Of a stretch of DNA of 64,000 bases, positions 36,647 to 45,611 are shown in pieces. Under the pieces are notes generated by a model. The model was not told the DNA's origin and ran no database searches. It saw only the letters and a list, made by a program, of their open reading frames with translations. Each line of letters begins with the position of its first letter. The stretch's first letter is position 1. The DNA is taken from the NCBI RefSeq assembly GCF_009767915.1, contig NZ_WSRP01000006.1:1-64000 (forward strand), in the 5' to 3' direction. This stretch comes from Parasutterella muris. Its GTDB lineage: Bacteria > Pseudomonadota > Gammaproteobacteria > Burkholderiales > Burkholderiaceae_F. The translations under genes were made by a program, and so were the position numbers.

Positions 36647-37303
36647 CTACTTAGTAGATTTCTTTGGTGTTTTGAGAGCAAGCGGCAGGAAGTCCTCTTT
36701 TTCCGGGCTGAATCGGTACAGTTCTCCCTCGCCGAGATCGTAGTAAAGCGCATGAAGCTTCAGCGATCCTTCTTCGACTTTAGAGGAGATCCAGGGATAC
36801 GAAAGCAGATTATCCAAGGACAGAAGAACAGCGCCTTCCTCACAATGGCGGGCTCTGACTTCCGGCGGTTCATCATCTGTGAGATCGTCCAGCCGATCCA
36901 GAGCCGGCGCAGCGATGCTGACCCACTGCCAAATGTATTTTTCATTGCAGATAGTCTCCGGATGCATCAGTCCGTGGATCCCGCCGCATCTGGAGTGGCC
37001 CAGAACGACGATATGCTCGACGCTGAGATGCTTGACGCCGTACTCGATGGCGGCCATGACAGCACTGGGGGAGTCCGCCTGATCCGAGGACGGAATCAGA
37101 GCCGCGACATTGCGAATGACAAAAAGTTCACCGGGCTTGCAGTGCAGAAGAATTGCCGGATCAACACGCGAATCACAGCAGGCAACAACCAGTGTTTTGG
37201 GATTCTGGGATTTCTCCAGAGACTCGAAATACTCGCGCTCTTTGAGAAAATACTTCTGTTTGAAATTATGAAAGCCTTGGAGAAGCTGGTGAAAGTTATC
37301 CAT
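36647..37303 (-). CDS. can: Carbonic anhydrase, beta class
   Basis: A 218-residue zinc enzyme that interconverts CO2 and bicarbonate. The Asp-Arg dyad and first zinc cysteine are in ACCDSRVDP (near 42-50), and the second part of the zinc site is GHSRCGG (near 102). It is of standard length and cytoplasmic. A weak hairpin (36627-36648) overlaps its stop codon. A promoter with a good -10 box lies upstream. Confidence 0.93.
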   Translation of the reverse strand: MDNFHQLLQGFHNFKQKYFLKEREYFESLEKSQNPKTLVVACCDSRVDPAILLHCKPGELFVIRNVAALIPSSDQADSPSAVMAAIEYGVKHLSVEHIVVLGHSRCGGIHGLMHPETICNEKYIWQWVSIAAPALDRLDDLTDDEPPEVRARHCEEGAVLLSLDNLLSYPWISSKVEEGSLKLHALYYDLGEGELYRFSPEKEDFLPLALKTPKKSTK

Positions 37304-37350
37304 GTCCGTGCAGTTAGGTGAGGATTTGAATAGAAATTCGACAGAGTGTC

Positions 37351-37378
37351 ATTATGGCAAAAGTGAAGCCTCAGACAA
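37351..37378 (-). promoter_or_regulatory. Possible promoter for carbonic anhydrase
   Basis: On the minus strand TTGTCT (37373-37378), a 16-base spacer and CATAAT (37351-37356), about 48 bases before the start codon. Confidence 0.4.
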
Positions 37379-37383
37379 AAGAA

Positions 37384-37404
37384 GCGCCGGACAAAATCCG
37401 GCGC
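37384..37404 (-). terminator. Terminator of the yqjD-E-K-like operon
   Basis: Perfect 8-bp stem GCGCCGGA / TCCGGCGC with a 5-base loop, followed on the minus strand by TTCTTTTG. It lies 37 bases past the last gene of the operon. Confidence 0.7.
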
Positions 37405-37440
37405 GCCAATTTGATTGATTAGATCCGTAACGGACTGCGT

Positions 37441-37824
37441 TCAGTCTTTATTCGGAGTTGTAAGCTGATCTGATTTCTTCGCGTGCTGTTCGGCGTCATA
37501 CTCCATTCCTTTGAAGATTCCGAACGAACTTGCCGCGATAAGCGCAGCTCCGAGATATCTGCGGGGACTGCCGTTTTTCAGAACAAGCCTTGCGATAGCA
37601 AGCGCCGCAGGAATAAAGACGGTACGGGCAAGCGGGATCGCGACTTTAGGATCTGTAAGTCCCAAAGCCTTTGCCGCTTTCAGCGCGTCCTTTCCTACAG
37701 ACTGTGCGGCTGTAGCAGGACGGCTACGCATCATCTCAATTTCGTTATGAATCTGAGCGCGCTGCTCGCCGGCGCGTACGGTCAGTTGGGCAAGTCTGCG
37801 CGCGACTTCGTCATTTGCCTGCAT
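37441..37824 (-). CDS. YqjK-like hypothetical membrane-associated protein
   Basis: A 127-residue protein with a helical, charged first half (RRLAQLTVRAGEQRAQIHNEIE) and one weak hydrophobic segment at about 64-100 (PLARTVFIPAALAIARLVL, LGAALIAASSFGIF). Sequence identity to known families is low. Position after a holin-like gene and a DUF883 gene mirrors the yqjD-yqjE-yqjK operon of E. coli, so I call it YqjK-like by context. It overlaps the upstream gene by 14 bases. Function unknown. Confidence 0.65.
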   Translation of the reverse strand: MQANDEVARRLAQLTVRAGEQRAQIHNEIEMMRSRPATAAQSVGKDALKAAKALGLTDPKVAIPLARTVFIPAALAIARLVLKNGSPRRYLGAALIAASSFGIFKGMEYDAEQHAKKSDQLTTPNKD

Positions 37825-38278
37825 TATCGGCCTCCTTTGTCTGAACCGTGGCCCCCGCTGCAGGAGCCTCTTCGGGCGTGCCTTGCGAGCGCTTCAGCGC
37901 ACCCCGGAAAGAGTTCACATCCGCCTGCATAATTTGTTTCGATTCTGCGAATGAATAGGGCAGTGTGGAAGCAAAATTGCGAGCTCGGCCCAGTAAATAG
38001 AGGAATATGACCGTGTAAAAGACCGCAAGCGCGCAGGCAACAAATACACGGTGCTCATCCCAGAAAACGACCAGCAGGGCAATTGAAATGAAAACTAAGG
38101 AAAACAGTCCGAAAAACCCCGCAAGTATGCCGTAGAAAGCGGCTTTGCCCGCATTGTCTCTGGCGACCGAAAGTTCGATAGAGGCAATCTGCAGACGAGT
38201 CGACAGTCCGTCGGCGATCTGGCCGAGCAGCGTATAGAGCCCGGGTGAGGATCTTTCCTGATTTGTTCCGCTAGCCAT
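37811..38278 (-). CDS. Phage-holin-family (YqjE-like) membrane protein
   Basis: A 155-residue protein with two strong membrane segments near 50-72 (AAFYGILAGFFGLFSLVFISIALLVVF) and 78-98, after an amphipathic N-terminus that includes IADGLSTRLQIASIELSVARD. This is the YqjE/holin superfamily-III pattern found next to DUF883 genes in proteobacteria. Despite the family name there is no phage context here. It likely takes part in stationary-phase membrane association with its neighbours. Confidence 0.8.
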   Translation of the reverse strand: MASGTNQERSSPGLYTLLGQIADGLSTRLQIASIELSVARDNAGKAAFYGILAGFFGLFSLVFISIALLVVFWDEHRVFVACALAVFYTVIFLYLLGRARNFASTLPYSFAESKQIMQADVNSFRGALKRSQGTPEEAPAAGATVQTKEADNAGK

Positions 38279-38305
38279 AATGGCCTCTGCGTGTAAAAGC
38301 CAAAA

Positions 38306-38608
38306 TTATTTGCGGGCGATCAGAAGGCCGAGCAGCAGACCGCCGACAGCAGCGATACCGACAGCGCGCCACGGATTGTCATGGACGCAGTCATTGACTT
38401 CACCGGCAATCTGCTTGCTTTCCGCGCCGGACTTTTCAAAAAACGTTTTCATGCCGCCGCGAGCACGCAGCAGGCATTTCTTGGCTTTTTCCTGAAGTTC
38501 CTTAGCTTCGTCGCCGGTTGTTTCGGCAGCGCGCTGCAGAAGTTCATCAGCCTGCTCAAGGGCGTTATCAACGTTTTCACGTACAACTTCGTTTAAATTG
38601 GTGTCCAT
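38306..38608 (-). CDS. DUF883 (YqjD/ElaB-like) ribosome-anchoring protein
   Basis: A 100-residue tail-anchored protein. The N-terminal three-quarters is a long charged helix (NVDNALEQADELLQRAAETTGDE...), and the C-terminus is the glycine-rich membrane anchor AVGIAAVGGLLLGLLIARK, preceded by the family phrase DNPWRAVG. E. coli relatives sit in the inner membrane and bind ribosomes in stationary phase. GGGAGG lies 7 bases before ATG 38608. A longer frame up to 38656 is less likely. Confidence 0.86.
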   Translation of the reverse strand: MDTNLNEVVRENVDNALEQADELLQRAAETTGDEAKELQEKAKKCLLRARGGMKTFFEKSGAESKQIAGEVNDCVHDNPWRAVGIAAVGGLLLGLLIARK

Positions 38609-38652
38609 AAATAAACCTCCCAAAAATCTTTTTCGGCAATGAAAAAAGTCTA

Positions 38653-40086
38653 TCACCTGCTGTGAACCCAGCTGATTACAGCGTCCAATACGGGTACTGA
38701 TCCGAGGGCGGACGGTCCGTTGACAATAGCCGCGACGGCATAGCGTTTACCGTCTTTGGCCTGCACGTAGCCCGCGACAGAACGGGCGCCAGAGATGTAA
38801 CCGGTTTTAATGTGCGCGTAACCGTCCGCGGCATGACGCTTGCGCATGGTGCCGTCTACACCGGAGATCGGCATGCTCGACATGTATTCCGGCATCCTCG
38901 GTGTGTTCCACATATGCGCCAGCACTGATGCGAGCGCTCCGGCTGAAATTCGCGATTTTCTGGAAAGTCCGCTGCCGTTGTCCAAAGACAGTTCGTCGGC
39001 CGGAAGTTTGTTTTCAAGGGCCCAGGCTTTGATTGTTTTCCGGCTTTGCGCCAAAGTCTTCGGCTCTCCGGCTTCCGTCTTGCCTAATTCCAGGAAAAGC
39101 TGCCGAGCGGCCGGATTCAGACTGTGTTTATTCATGTCGTAGATGATTTTTGCCAGAGGCTCCGAACTTGTACTGCTCAGTATGTTCATGTCTTTTAAAG
39201 AGCTCGAGGCTTTTCCGCTGACAAGTTTGCCCTTCCAGCTTCCGCCCGCTTTCTTCCAAAATTCAGAAAAGAGCAGCGTGAGGTATTCATCCGCACCAAG
39301 AGAGGTGTAGAAGAAATCTTTGTTTCCGCAGGAGGCGGGGAAGGAGCCGAGGAATTTCGGTGCTAACGGGTTGGAAAAATCCGGTTTGATCTGTTTGCGC
39401 CAAGCGCTGCACGCTTCCTTGCTCAGAGGGATAGTTTTCGGAAGTGCTAAGCCGTTGAGGTGCGGAACGGAGTACAGATAAGCGACGCCTTCTTTCCGAT
39501 CGGGGCGTATCTGCATAAATAACGCGCGGGAGTTGACAAGCAGCGCGTCGGCTCCTGTGTTGTAAGGACGGTTGCCTTCGCCGTCAAAGGCAAACGGATC
39601 GTGCGGCGGAATATCGAATCGGGAACGATCGACAATGATGTTTCCTTCGATACTCTGAATGCCCCTGCTTCGAAGTCCTTCGATCATGTCTCTGAAGTCA
39701 GAAAGAGACAGTTCGGGGTTGCCCGAGCCGATGAGGTAGATGTCGCCTTTAAGCACGCCGGCGCTGTTGGGTTCGGTCTGCGACACCATTCGGGTGTGCC
39801 AGACTTTGGCCGGTCCGAGCAGTTCAAGCGCCGCAGCCGAAGTCACAATTTTTTCTACGGAAGCGGGCATTCTGGGAACGGACGCATTGATGAATACCGG
39901 TTTTTCTTTTGCCGAGAGCGGAATCACCGCCATAGAGAAGTCGGCTGTCGGCACTTTGTATTTGGTCATCGCCTTTTTAATCGGCGCCGGAATCGGAGCA
40001 GCTTTTTCGGCTGCGTATGAAACGGACAAGGCCGAAAGAATGGAAATCAGTGCGGCTTTCCGCAGCAATGAGAGATAAGACTTCAT
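38653..40086 (-). CDS. dacB: D-alanyl-D-alanine carboxypeptidase/endopeptidase (PBP4)
   Basis: A 477-residue S13-family penicillin-binding protein. It has an N-terminal signal peptide (LLRKAALISILSALSVSYA-AEK), the nucleophile motif SVEK in RMPASVEKIVT (near 73), the DNGSGLSR block and the KTG motif in HIKTGYISGARSVAGYV. It trims or cuts peptide cross-links in the periplasm. It precedes the yqjD-like operon by 44 bases on the same strand, so read-through is possible. It is divergent from groES. Confidence 0.93.
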   Translation of the reverse strand: MKSYLSLLRKAALISILSALSVSYAAEKAAPIPAPIKKAMTKYKVPTADFSMAVIPLSAKEKPVFINASVPRMPASVEKIVTSAAALELLGPAKVWHTRMVSQTEPNSAGVLKGDIYLIGSGNPELSLSDFRDMIEGLRSRGIQSIEGNIIVDRSRFDIPPHDPFAFDGEGNRPYNTGADALLVNSRALFMQIRPDRKEGVAYLYSVPHLNGLALPKTIPLSKEACSAWRKQIKPDFSNPLAPKFLGSFPASCGNKDFFYTSLGADEYLTLLFSEFWKKAGGSWKGKLVSGKASSSLKDMNILSSTSSEPLAKIIYDMNKHSLNPAARQLFLELGKTEAGEPKTLAQSRKTIKAWALENKLPADELSLDNGSGLSRKSRISAGALASVLAHMWNTPRMPEYMSSMPISGVDGTMRKRHAADGYAHIKTGYISGARSVAGYVQAKDGKRYAVAAIVNGPSALGSVPVLDAVISWVHSR

Positions 40087-40218
40087 AAAAACAGAACAGA
40101 CCTGCCTAAGAAATAGACAGGTTAAGGGTTAACGATTACACAATGTTAATAAAAAAGAAATAGCTCTTCTTTAAACCTTCGGATGAAGTTGTTAGTATAA
40201 ACACCTATTTATCTGAGG

Positions 40219-40247
40219 GGTTGAAAAATCGATTCGAATCCCAACAT
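40219..40247 (+). promoter_or_regulatory. Sigma-32 (heat-shock) promoter for groES-groEL
   Basis: GGTTGAAA (40219-40226), a 13-base spacer and CCCAACAT (40240-40247) match the RpoH consensus CTTGAAA-11..16-CCCCATNT well. No CIRCE element (TTAGCACTC-9-GAGTGCTAA) was found, so HrcA control is unlikely at this locus. Confidence 0.68.
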
Positions 40248-40298
40248 AAGGAATATTGAAACACAACTTGTTTGTTTACCAAGAATAGGAGTTTAAAG

Positions 40299-40586
40299 AT
40301 GAACATTCGTCCTTTGCATGACCGCGTTATCGTAAAGCGCGTAGATGCCGAAACGCGTACAGCCAGCGGCATTTATCTTCCCGAAGCCGCAGGTGAAAAA
40401 CCTGATCAGGGTCAGGTTTTGGCTGTCGGTCCCGGTAAGCGCGACGACGCCGGCAAGCTTATTCCGATGGACGTTAAGGTAGGCGACCGTGTTCTCTTCG
40501 GCAAGTACTCCGGTCAGACGGTCAAGGTTGACGGAGATGAATATCTCGTGATGCGTGAAGAAGACATCATGGGCGTTCTTGAATAA
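40299..40586 (+). CDS. groES: Co-chaperonin GroES
   Basis: A 95-residue lid of the GroEL chamber. It starts [18 protein letters not shown] and contains the mobile loop ([21 protein letters not shown]), GPGKRDD and [16 protein letters not shown]. The ATG at 40299 follows AATAGGAGT. It is cotranscribed with groEL 47 bases downstream from the heat-shock promoter. Confidence 0.97.
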   Translation: MNIRPLHDRVIVKRVDAETRTASGIYLPEAAGEKPDQGQVLAVGPGKRDDAGKLIPMDVKVGDRVLFGKYSGQTVKVDGDEYLVMREEDIMGVLE

Positions 40587-40633
40587 CAGAACTACCGAAC
40601 TACGAAAGAATTTAGAAATAGGAGATTTAATAA

Positions 40634-42274
<1,641 letters not shown>

Positions 42275-42297
42275 TCATCCGCTGATTGATTAGAACG

Positions 42298-42337
42298 AAA
42301 GGCCCTCAGTGAAAGCTGAGGGCCTTTTAGTTTTTTA
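42298..42337 (+). terminator. Terminator of groES-groEL
   Basis: Stem AAAGGCCCTCAG / CTGAGGGCCTTTT with a 6-base loop, then AGTTTTTT. Confidence 0.88.
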
Positions 42338-42383
42338 AGCTTAGAATATTAGGGGAAACATCCAAAACAACAGAGCTCGAACC

Positions 42384-43586
42384 ATGAAGTGGAAATTCGT
42401 CCTAGCCCTGCTCACGACGTGTGCGATTCTGATGTCGATGAGCTACACAATGCTTATCCCGTTCCTCCCGATGTATTTAATTCAGGATCTTGGCGTTAAG
42501 CAGGCGGATGTGGACATGTGGTCGGGCGCGATCTTCGCGGTGACCTTCCTCGTGAGCGGTATCATGGCGCCGATTTGGGGCGCGCTCGCCGATAAAAAGA
42601 GCCGCAAACTGATGGCGATTCGAGCAGGTTTCTGTTTAGCGATTACCTATTTGCTCGGCGGCTTGGTTTCCAATCCGTGGGAACTTTTCGGGGTACGAAT
42701 TGTTCAGGGGCTTTCCGCGGGTTTGTGGCCGGCGCTTCTTGCGATCATCAGTGCCGAATCTCCCAAACTAAAGCTCGGCTTCTGCATGGGCGTCATGCAG
42801 GGCGGCATGACTGCGGGCGGCGTGCTCGGACCTCTGTTCGGCGGCCTGCTTGCTGATCAGTTCGGCATGCGAAGCGCATTTTTTATCGCGGCAGGTGCAC
42901 TCTTTCTAATCACCCTGGCGCTTGTCTTCTTCATTAAAGAAAAACCGAGAGTTCCGGATCCCAATGCCAAACCGGTTCGTATTTGGGACTTTTCGCTTCT
43001 GAAAATTCCTGCAGTGAAGCGCATGCTGATCTGCGCGGGTGTAGTTCAGCTCACCATCCTTCTGCAGCAGCCGGTTATGCCGCTGTACGTCGCAGAACTT
43101 CAGGGTTCAATGGACCGCATTGTTCTGGTTTCCGGCATTGTCTTTTCGATTACGGGTGTCTCCGGAGTTCTGGCTTCGCCGGTTTGGGGCATCATGGGAC
43201 AGAATATCGGCTATCGTCCCGTCCTGTATTTATCTTTGCTGGGCGCGGGCATATTGGGCGTCATACAGGTCATTCCGAACTCTCTTGAATGGTTTACCGG
43301 CTGGCGCTTTATCGGCGGTTTGGCCTTTGCGGGAATTTTCCCCGCGATTAACGCGGTTCTTACCGTTTCCACCTCTGCCAATGACAAGGGAAGGGTATTC
43401 GGACTGTCTTATCTTGCCCAGCAGCTCGGCGCGGTTTTCGGGCCGATCATCGGCGGGGCGATGGCGGCTTGGTTCTCTTATAAATTTATTATCGGACTTT
43501 CGGGCTTTATTCTGCTGCCGCTCGTTCTTTATCTGTATCTGAAAAGACCGGCGAGCAGTGAAGGAAGCGGCACGACACTTACCTAG
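42384..43586 (+). CDS. Major facilitator superfamily transporter
   Basis: A 400-residue carrier with twelve predicted membrane segments. The loop 2-3 motif reads APIWGALADKKSRKLMAIRAG (G-x3-D-x2-[SR]-R-K), and TM5 has the GGVLGPLFGGLLADQFGMR motif C of drug/proton antiporters. It resembles multidrug efflux proteins of the DHA1 group. The substrate cannot be told. It stands alone between two terminated units, with no regulator beside it. Confidence 0.82.
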   Translation: MKWKFVLALLTTCAILMSMSYTMLIPFLPMYLIQDLGVKQADVDMWSGAIFAVTFLVSGIMAPIWGALADKKSRKLMAIRAGFCLAITYLLGGLVSNPWELFGVRIVQGLSAGLWPALLAIISAESPKLKLGFCMGVMQGGMTAGGVLGPLFGGLLADQFGMRSAFFIAAGALFLITLALVFFIKEKPRVPDPNAKPVRIWDFSLLKIPAVKRMLICAGVVQLTILLQQPVMPLYVAELQGSMDRIVLVSGIVFSITGVSGVLASPVWGIMGQNIGYRPVLYLSLLGAGILGVIQVIPNSLEWFTGWRFIGGLAFAGIFPAINAVLTVSTSANDKGRVFGLSYLAQQLGAVFGPIIGGAMAAWFSYKFIIGLSGFILLPLVLYLYLKRPASSEGSGTTLT

Positions 43587-43656
43587 CAAACGGTTAATTT
43601 CGGAATGCGGCCGCTACAATGCATCTCCACATATTCACTATTGAGGAAGAAGACGG

Positions 43657-44469
43657 ATGAAATTCACAGAAATGCTCCAGCAGCGCTGGGATAAGAACAA
43701 CACTCTTTTATGCGTCGGACTGGATCCGGATCTCAAACGATTTCCCGATAAATTCGCCTCTTGCCGTCATCCGTACCTTGATTTCTGCTGGGAGATTGTG
43801 CAGGCAACCGCCGACACAGTCTGCGCATTTAAGCCGCAGATCGCGTATTTCGCCTCAGTCGGCGCGGAGGATCAGCTCACTGAACTCATCAGACGCATTC
43901 ACTCCGAATTCCCGGGTATCCCTGTGATTTTGGACGCGAAACGCGGAGATATCGGATCCACTGCCAAGCATTACGCTAAGGAAGCGTTTGAGCGGTTCGG
44001 AGCCGACTGCGTGACACTTTCTCCGTACATGGGACGAGACTCGGTCGAGCCGTATCTGGAGTATGAAGACAAAGGCGCATTCATACTTTGCAGGACCAGC
44101 AATAAAGGCGGAGACGATCTTCAGATGCTCGACTGCGGCGGAAAGCCCCTCTATCACGTCGTTGCGGAAAAAGTTGCCGAATGGAACACAACTGGTCAGC
44201 TTGGTCTGGTGATCGGCGCGACCTATCCGAATGAGCTGAAAAGCGTGCGCGCGATCACGCCGGAGTTGAATTTTCTGGTACCGGGTATTGGCGCTCAGGG
44301 TGGAGATGTGAACGCGAGCGTCAAAAGCGGTATGAATGCCGAGAAAACCGGCATGATAATCAATTCAAGCCGGGCAATTCTTTATGCGTCTCAGGGCGAC
44401 GACTTTGCGCAGAAAGCAAGATTTGCCGCACTGAGGACCCGCGACGAAATTAATAAGGCGCGCGGCTAA
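43657..44469 (+). CDS. pyrF: Orotidine 5'-phosphate decarboxylase, type 2
   Basis: A 270-residue TIM-barrel enzyme that makes UMP from OMP. It is the longer bacterial subfamily 2 with LLCVGLDPDL, FKPQIAYF, the catalytic DAKRGDIGSTAKHYA (K and D tetrad), TLSPYMGRDSVEPYL and a C-terminal INSSRAILYAS. A possible -10 box TACAAT is at 43616. Its last 4 bases overlap the convergent LysR gene, leaving no room for a terminator. Confidence 0.94.
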   Translation: MKFTEMLQQRWDKNNTLLCVGLDPDLKRFPDKFASCRHPYLDFCWEIVQATADTVCAFKPQIAYFASVGAEDQLTELIRRIHSEFPGIPVILDAKRGDIGSTAKHYAKEAFERFGADCVTLSPYMGRDSVEPYLEYEDKGAFILCRTSNKGGDDLQMLDCGGKPLYHVVAEKVAEWNTTGQLGLVIGATYPNELKSVRAITPELNFLVPGIGAQGGDVNASVKSGMNAEKTGMIINSSRAILYASQGDDFAQKARFAALRTRDEINKARG

Positions 44470-45434
44470 AGTTCCTTAACCAACGTCTTTGTGGGCAGGC
44501 GCCAGAACGGAGCGACCAGCTCTTCCTGCTCACGGAAGAACGCCTGCAGTCTCGGCTGGAACCACTGCAGGAAGATGCGGTGCCGTCTCATGCGCCAGTT
44601 GGATTTCGTTGTTACGATAAAGCACTCGACCGGAGGGTGGTACCAGCCGGGGAGAATCGGTATCAGCTGTCCAGAGGCAATTTCTTGGGCACAGTGCAGA
44701 AGAGGGAGGTCAACCGCAATTCCGAGGCCGTCCAGAACGGAACGCTTAATCGCGAGAATATTCCCGACGCGCACGACTTTCTGCCATTTTATTTCTGTTT
44801 CTTCTTCTCCGTTCGAGAGCGTTTTAGTCGCATGACGGACAGTCCCGTCATAAAGCAGCACGGTATGCTGACTCAGCTCGCTCGGGTGCTGAGGCATACC
44901 GTATTTTTTTATGTATTGGGGCGAAGCGACCGGAACATAGACGTTTCTGCCGCGTGAGAATGAAATAAGTCGGGAATCGGTCGGTTTAAAGCTCACGACA
45001 GCGATGTCTGCTTTGTACTGAAGCACGTCAGCAAGGTTTCCGCCGCCGACAATATCAAACGAGATTTCCGGATACATGGAATTGAATTCCATCAGCATCG
45101 GCATCATGTAGCGTGTCACAAAGCCCGGCGCAAGAGAAAGGCGGATTTTGCCGTCGATTTGCGCGGAGCGCTGCGTCAGCTCGGCAATCATCTCCTGATG
45201 AAGCCGAATGACATGAATCGCGCTCTCATAAGCGGCGCTGCCGACTTCAGTGAGCTGAAGCGGCCGCATATTGCGTTTAATCAGATCCTGCCCCAGAGCC
45301 GTTTCAAGCGATGAGACCGCCCGTGAAACGGTAGAAACTTCGACATCAAACTCTGCAGCGGTATCAGAGAAGTTTCTGGTTTTGCAAAGACTGCAAAACA
45401 TACGCCATGCGCTGAGATCATCCAGTTTTGACAT
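44466..45434 (-). CDS. LysR family regulator of the lyase-DcuC-SGNH operon (paralogue B)
   Basis: A 322-residue LysR-type regulator. The helix-turn-helix is RNFSDTAAEFDVEVSTVSRAVSSLE (about 20-44), followed by the inducer domain (LAPGFVTRYMMPMLMEFNSMYPE onward). It is a paralogue of the 35550-36533 regulator. It is divergent from the lyase operon across a 177-base gap with phased repeats, the standard LysR layout, so it most likely controls that operon in response to its substrate. It ends by overlapping pyrF by 4 bases. Confidence 0.9.
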   Translation of the reverse strand: MSKLDDLSAWRMFCSLCKTRNFSDTAAEFDVEVSTVSRAVSSLETALGQDLIKRNMRPLQLTEVGSAAYESAIHVIRLHQEMIAELTQRSAQIDGKIRLSLAPGFVTRYMMPMLMEFNSMYPEISFDIVGGGNLADVLQYKADIAVVSFKPTDSRLISFSRGRNVYVPVASPQYIKKYGMPQHPSELSQHTVLLYDGTVRHATKTLSNGEEETEIKWQKVVRVGNILAIKRSVLDGLGIAVDLPLLHCAQEIASGQLIPILPGWYHPPVECFIVTTKSNWRMRRHRIFLQWFQPRLQAFFREQEELVAPFWRLPTKTLVKEL

Positions 45435-45476
45435 TTACTTTCCTCTAGTTAGGTAAAAGAATGACAAAACATGCAG

Positions 45477-45523
45477 TTGCGAGCAATCATGATAAATACG
45501 CAATTACTTTGCGAATTACGCAA
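45477..45523. promoter_or_regulatory. Phased TTGCG/CGCAA half-sites, LysR operator candidate
   Basis: Half-sites lie at 45477 (TTGCG), 45499 (CGCAA), 45509 (TTGCG) and 45519 (CGCAA). The last three start exactly 10 bases apart and give two overlapping dyads with 5-base spacers. TGCGAATTACGCA (45510-45522) also fits the T-N11-A LysR box. The first lies about two helical turns upstream. Confidence 0.62.
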
Positions 45524-45525
45524 GA

Positions 45526-45531
45526 TACAAT
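45526..45531 (+). promoter_or_regulatory. -10 box of the lyase operon
   Basis: TACAAT, with only ATTACT at the -35 position. The poor -35 region overlaps the operator repeats, as at activator-dependent LysR promoters. Confidence 0.42.
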
Positions 45532-45611
45532 TTCTCTTTTTGCATGGGCTTGTCAAAGAAAAAATTTCAGAATGTAAATAAGAAAATCAAATCAAACCCG
45601 GAGAAAACAGA

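Noticed and set aside
37811-38278. Phage holin gene suggesting a prophage
   Set aside because: It sits in a yqjD-E-K-like operon, and no other phage genes occur nearby.
40222-40247. GATTCGAATCC resembles a tRNA T-arm
   Set aside because: No acceptor, D-arm or anticodon arm can be built around it. The surrounding bases fit a sigma-32 promoter better.
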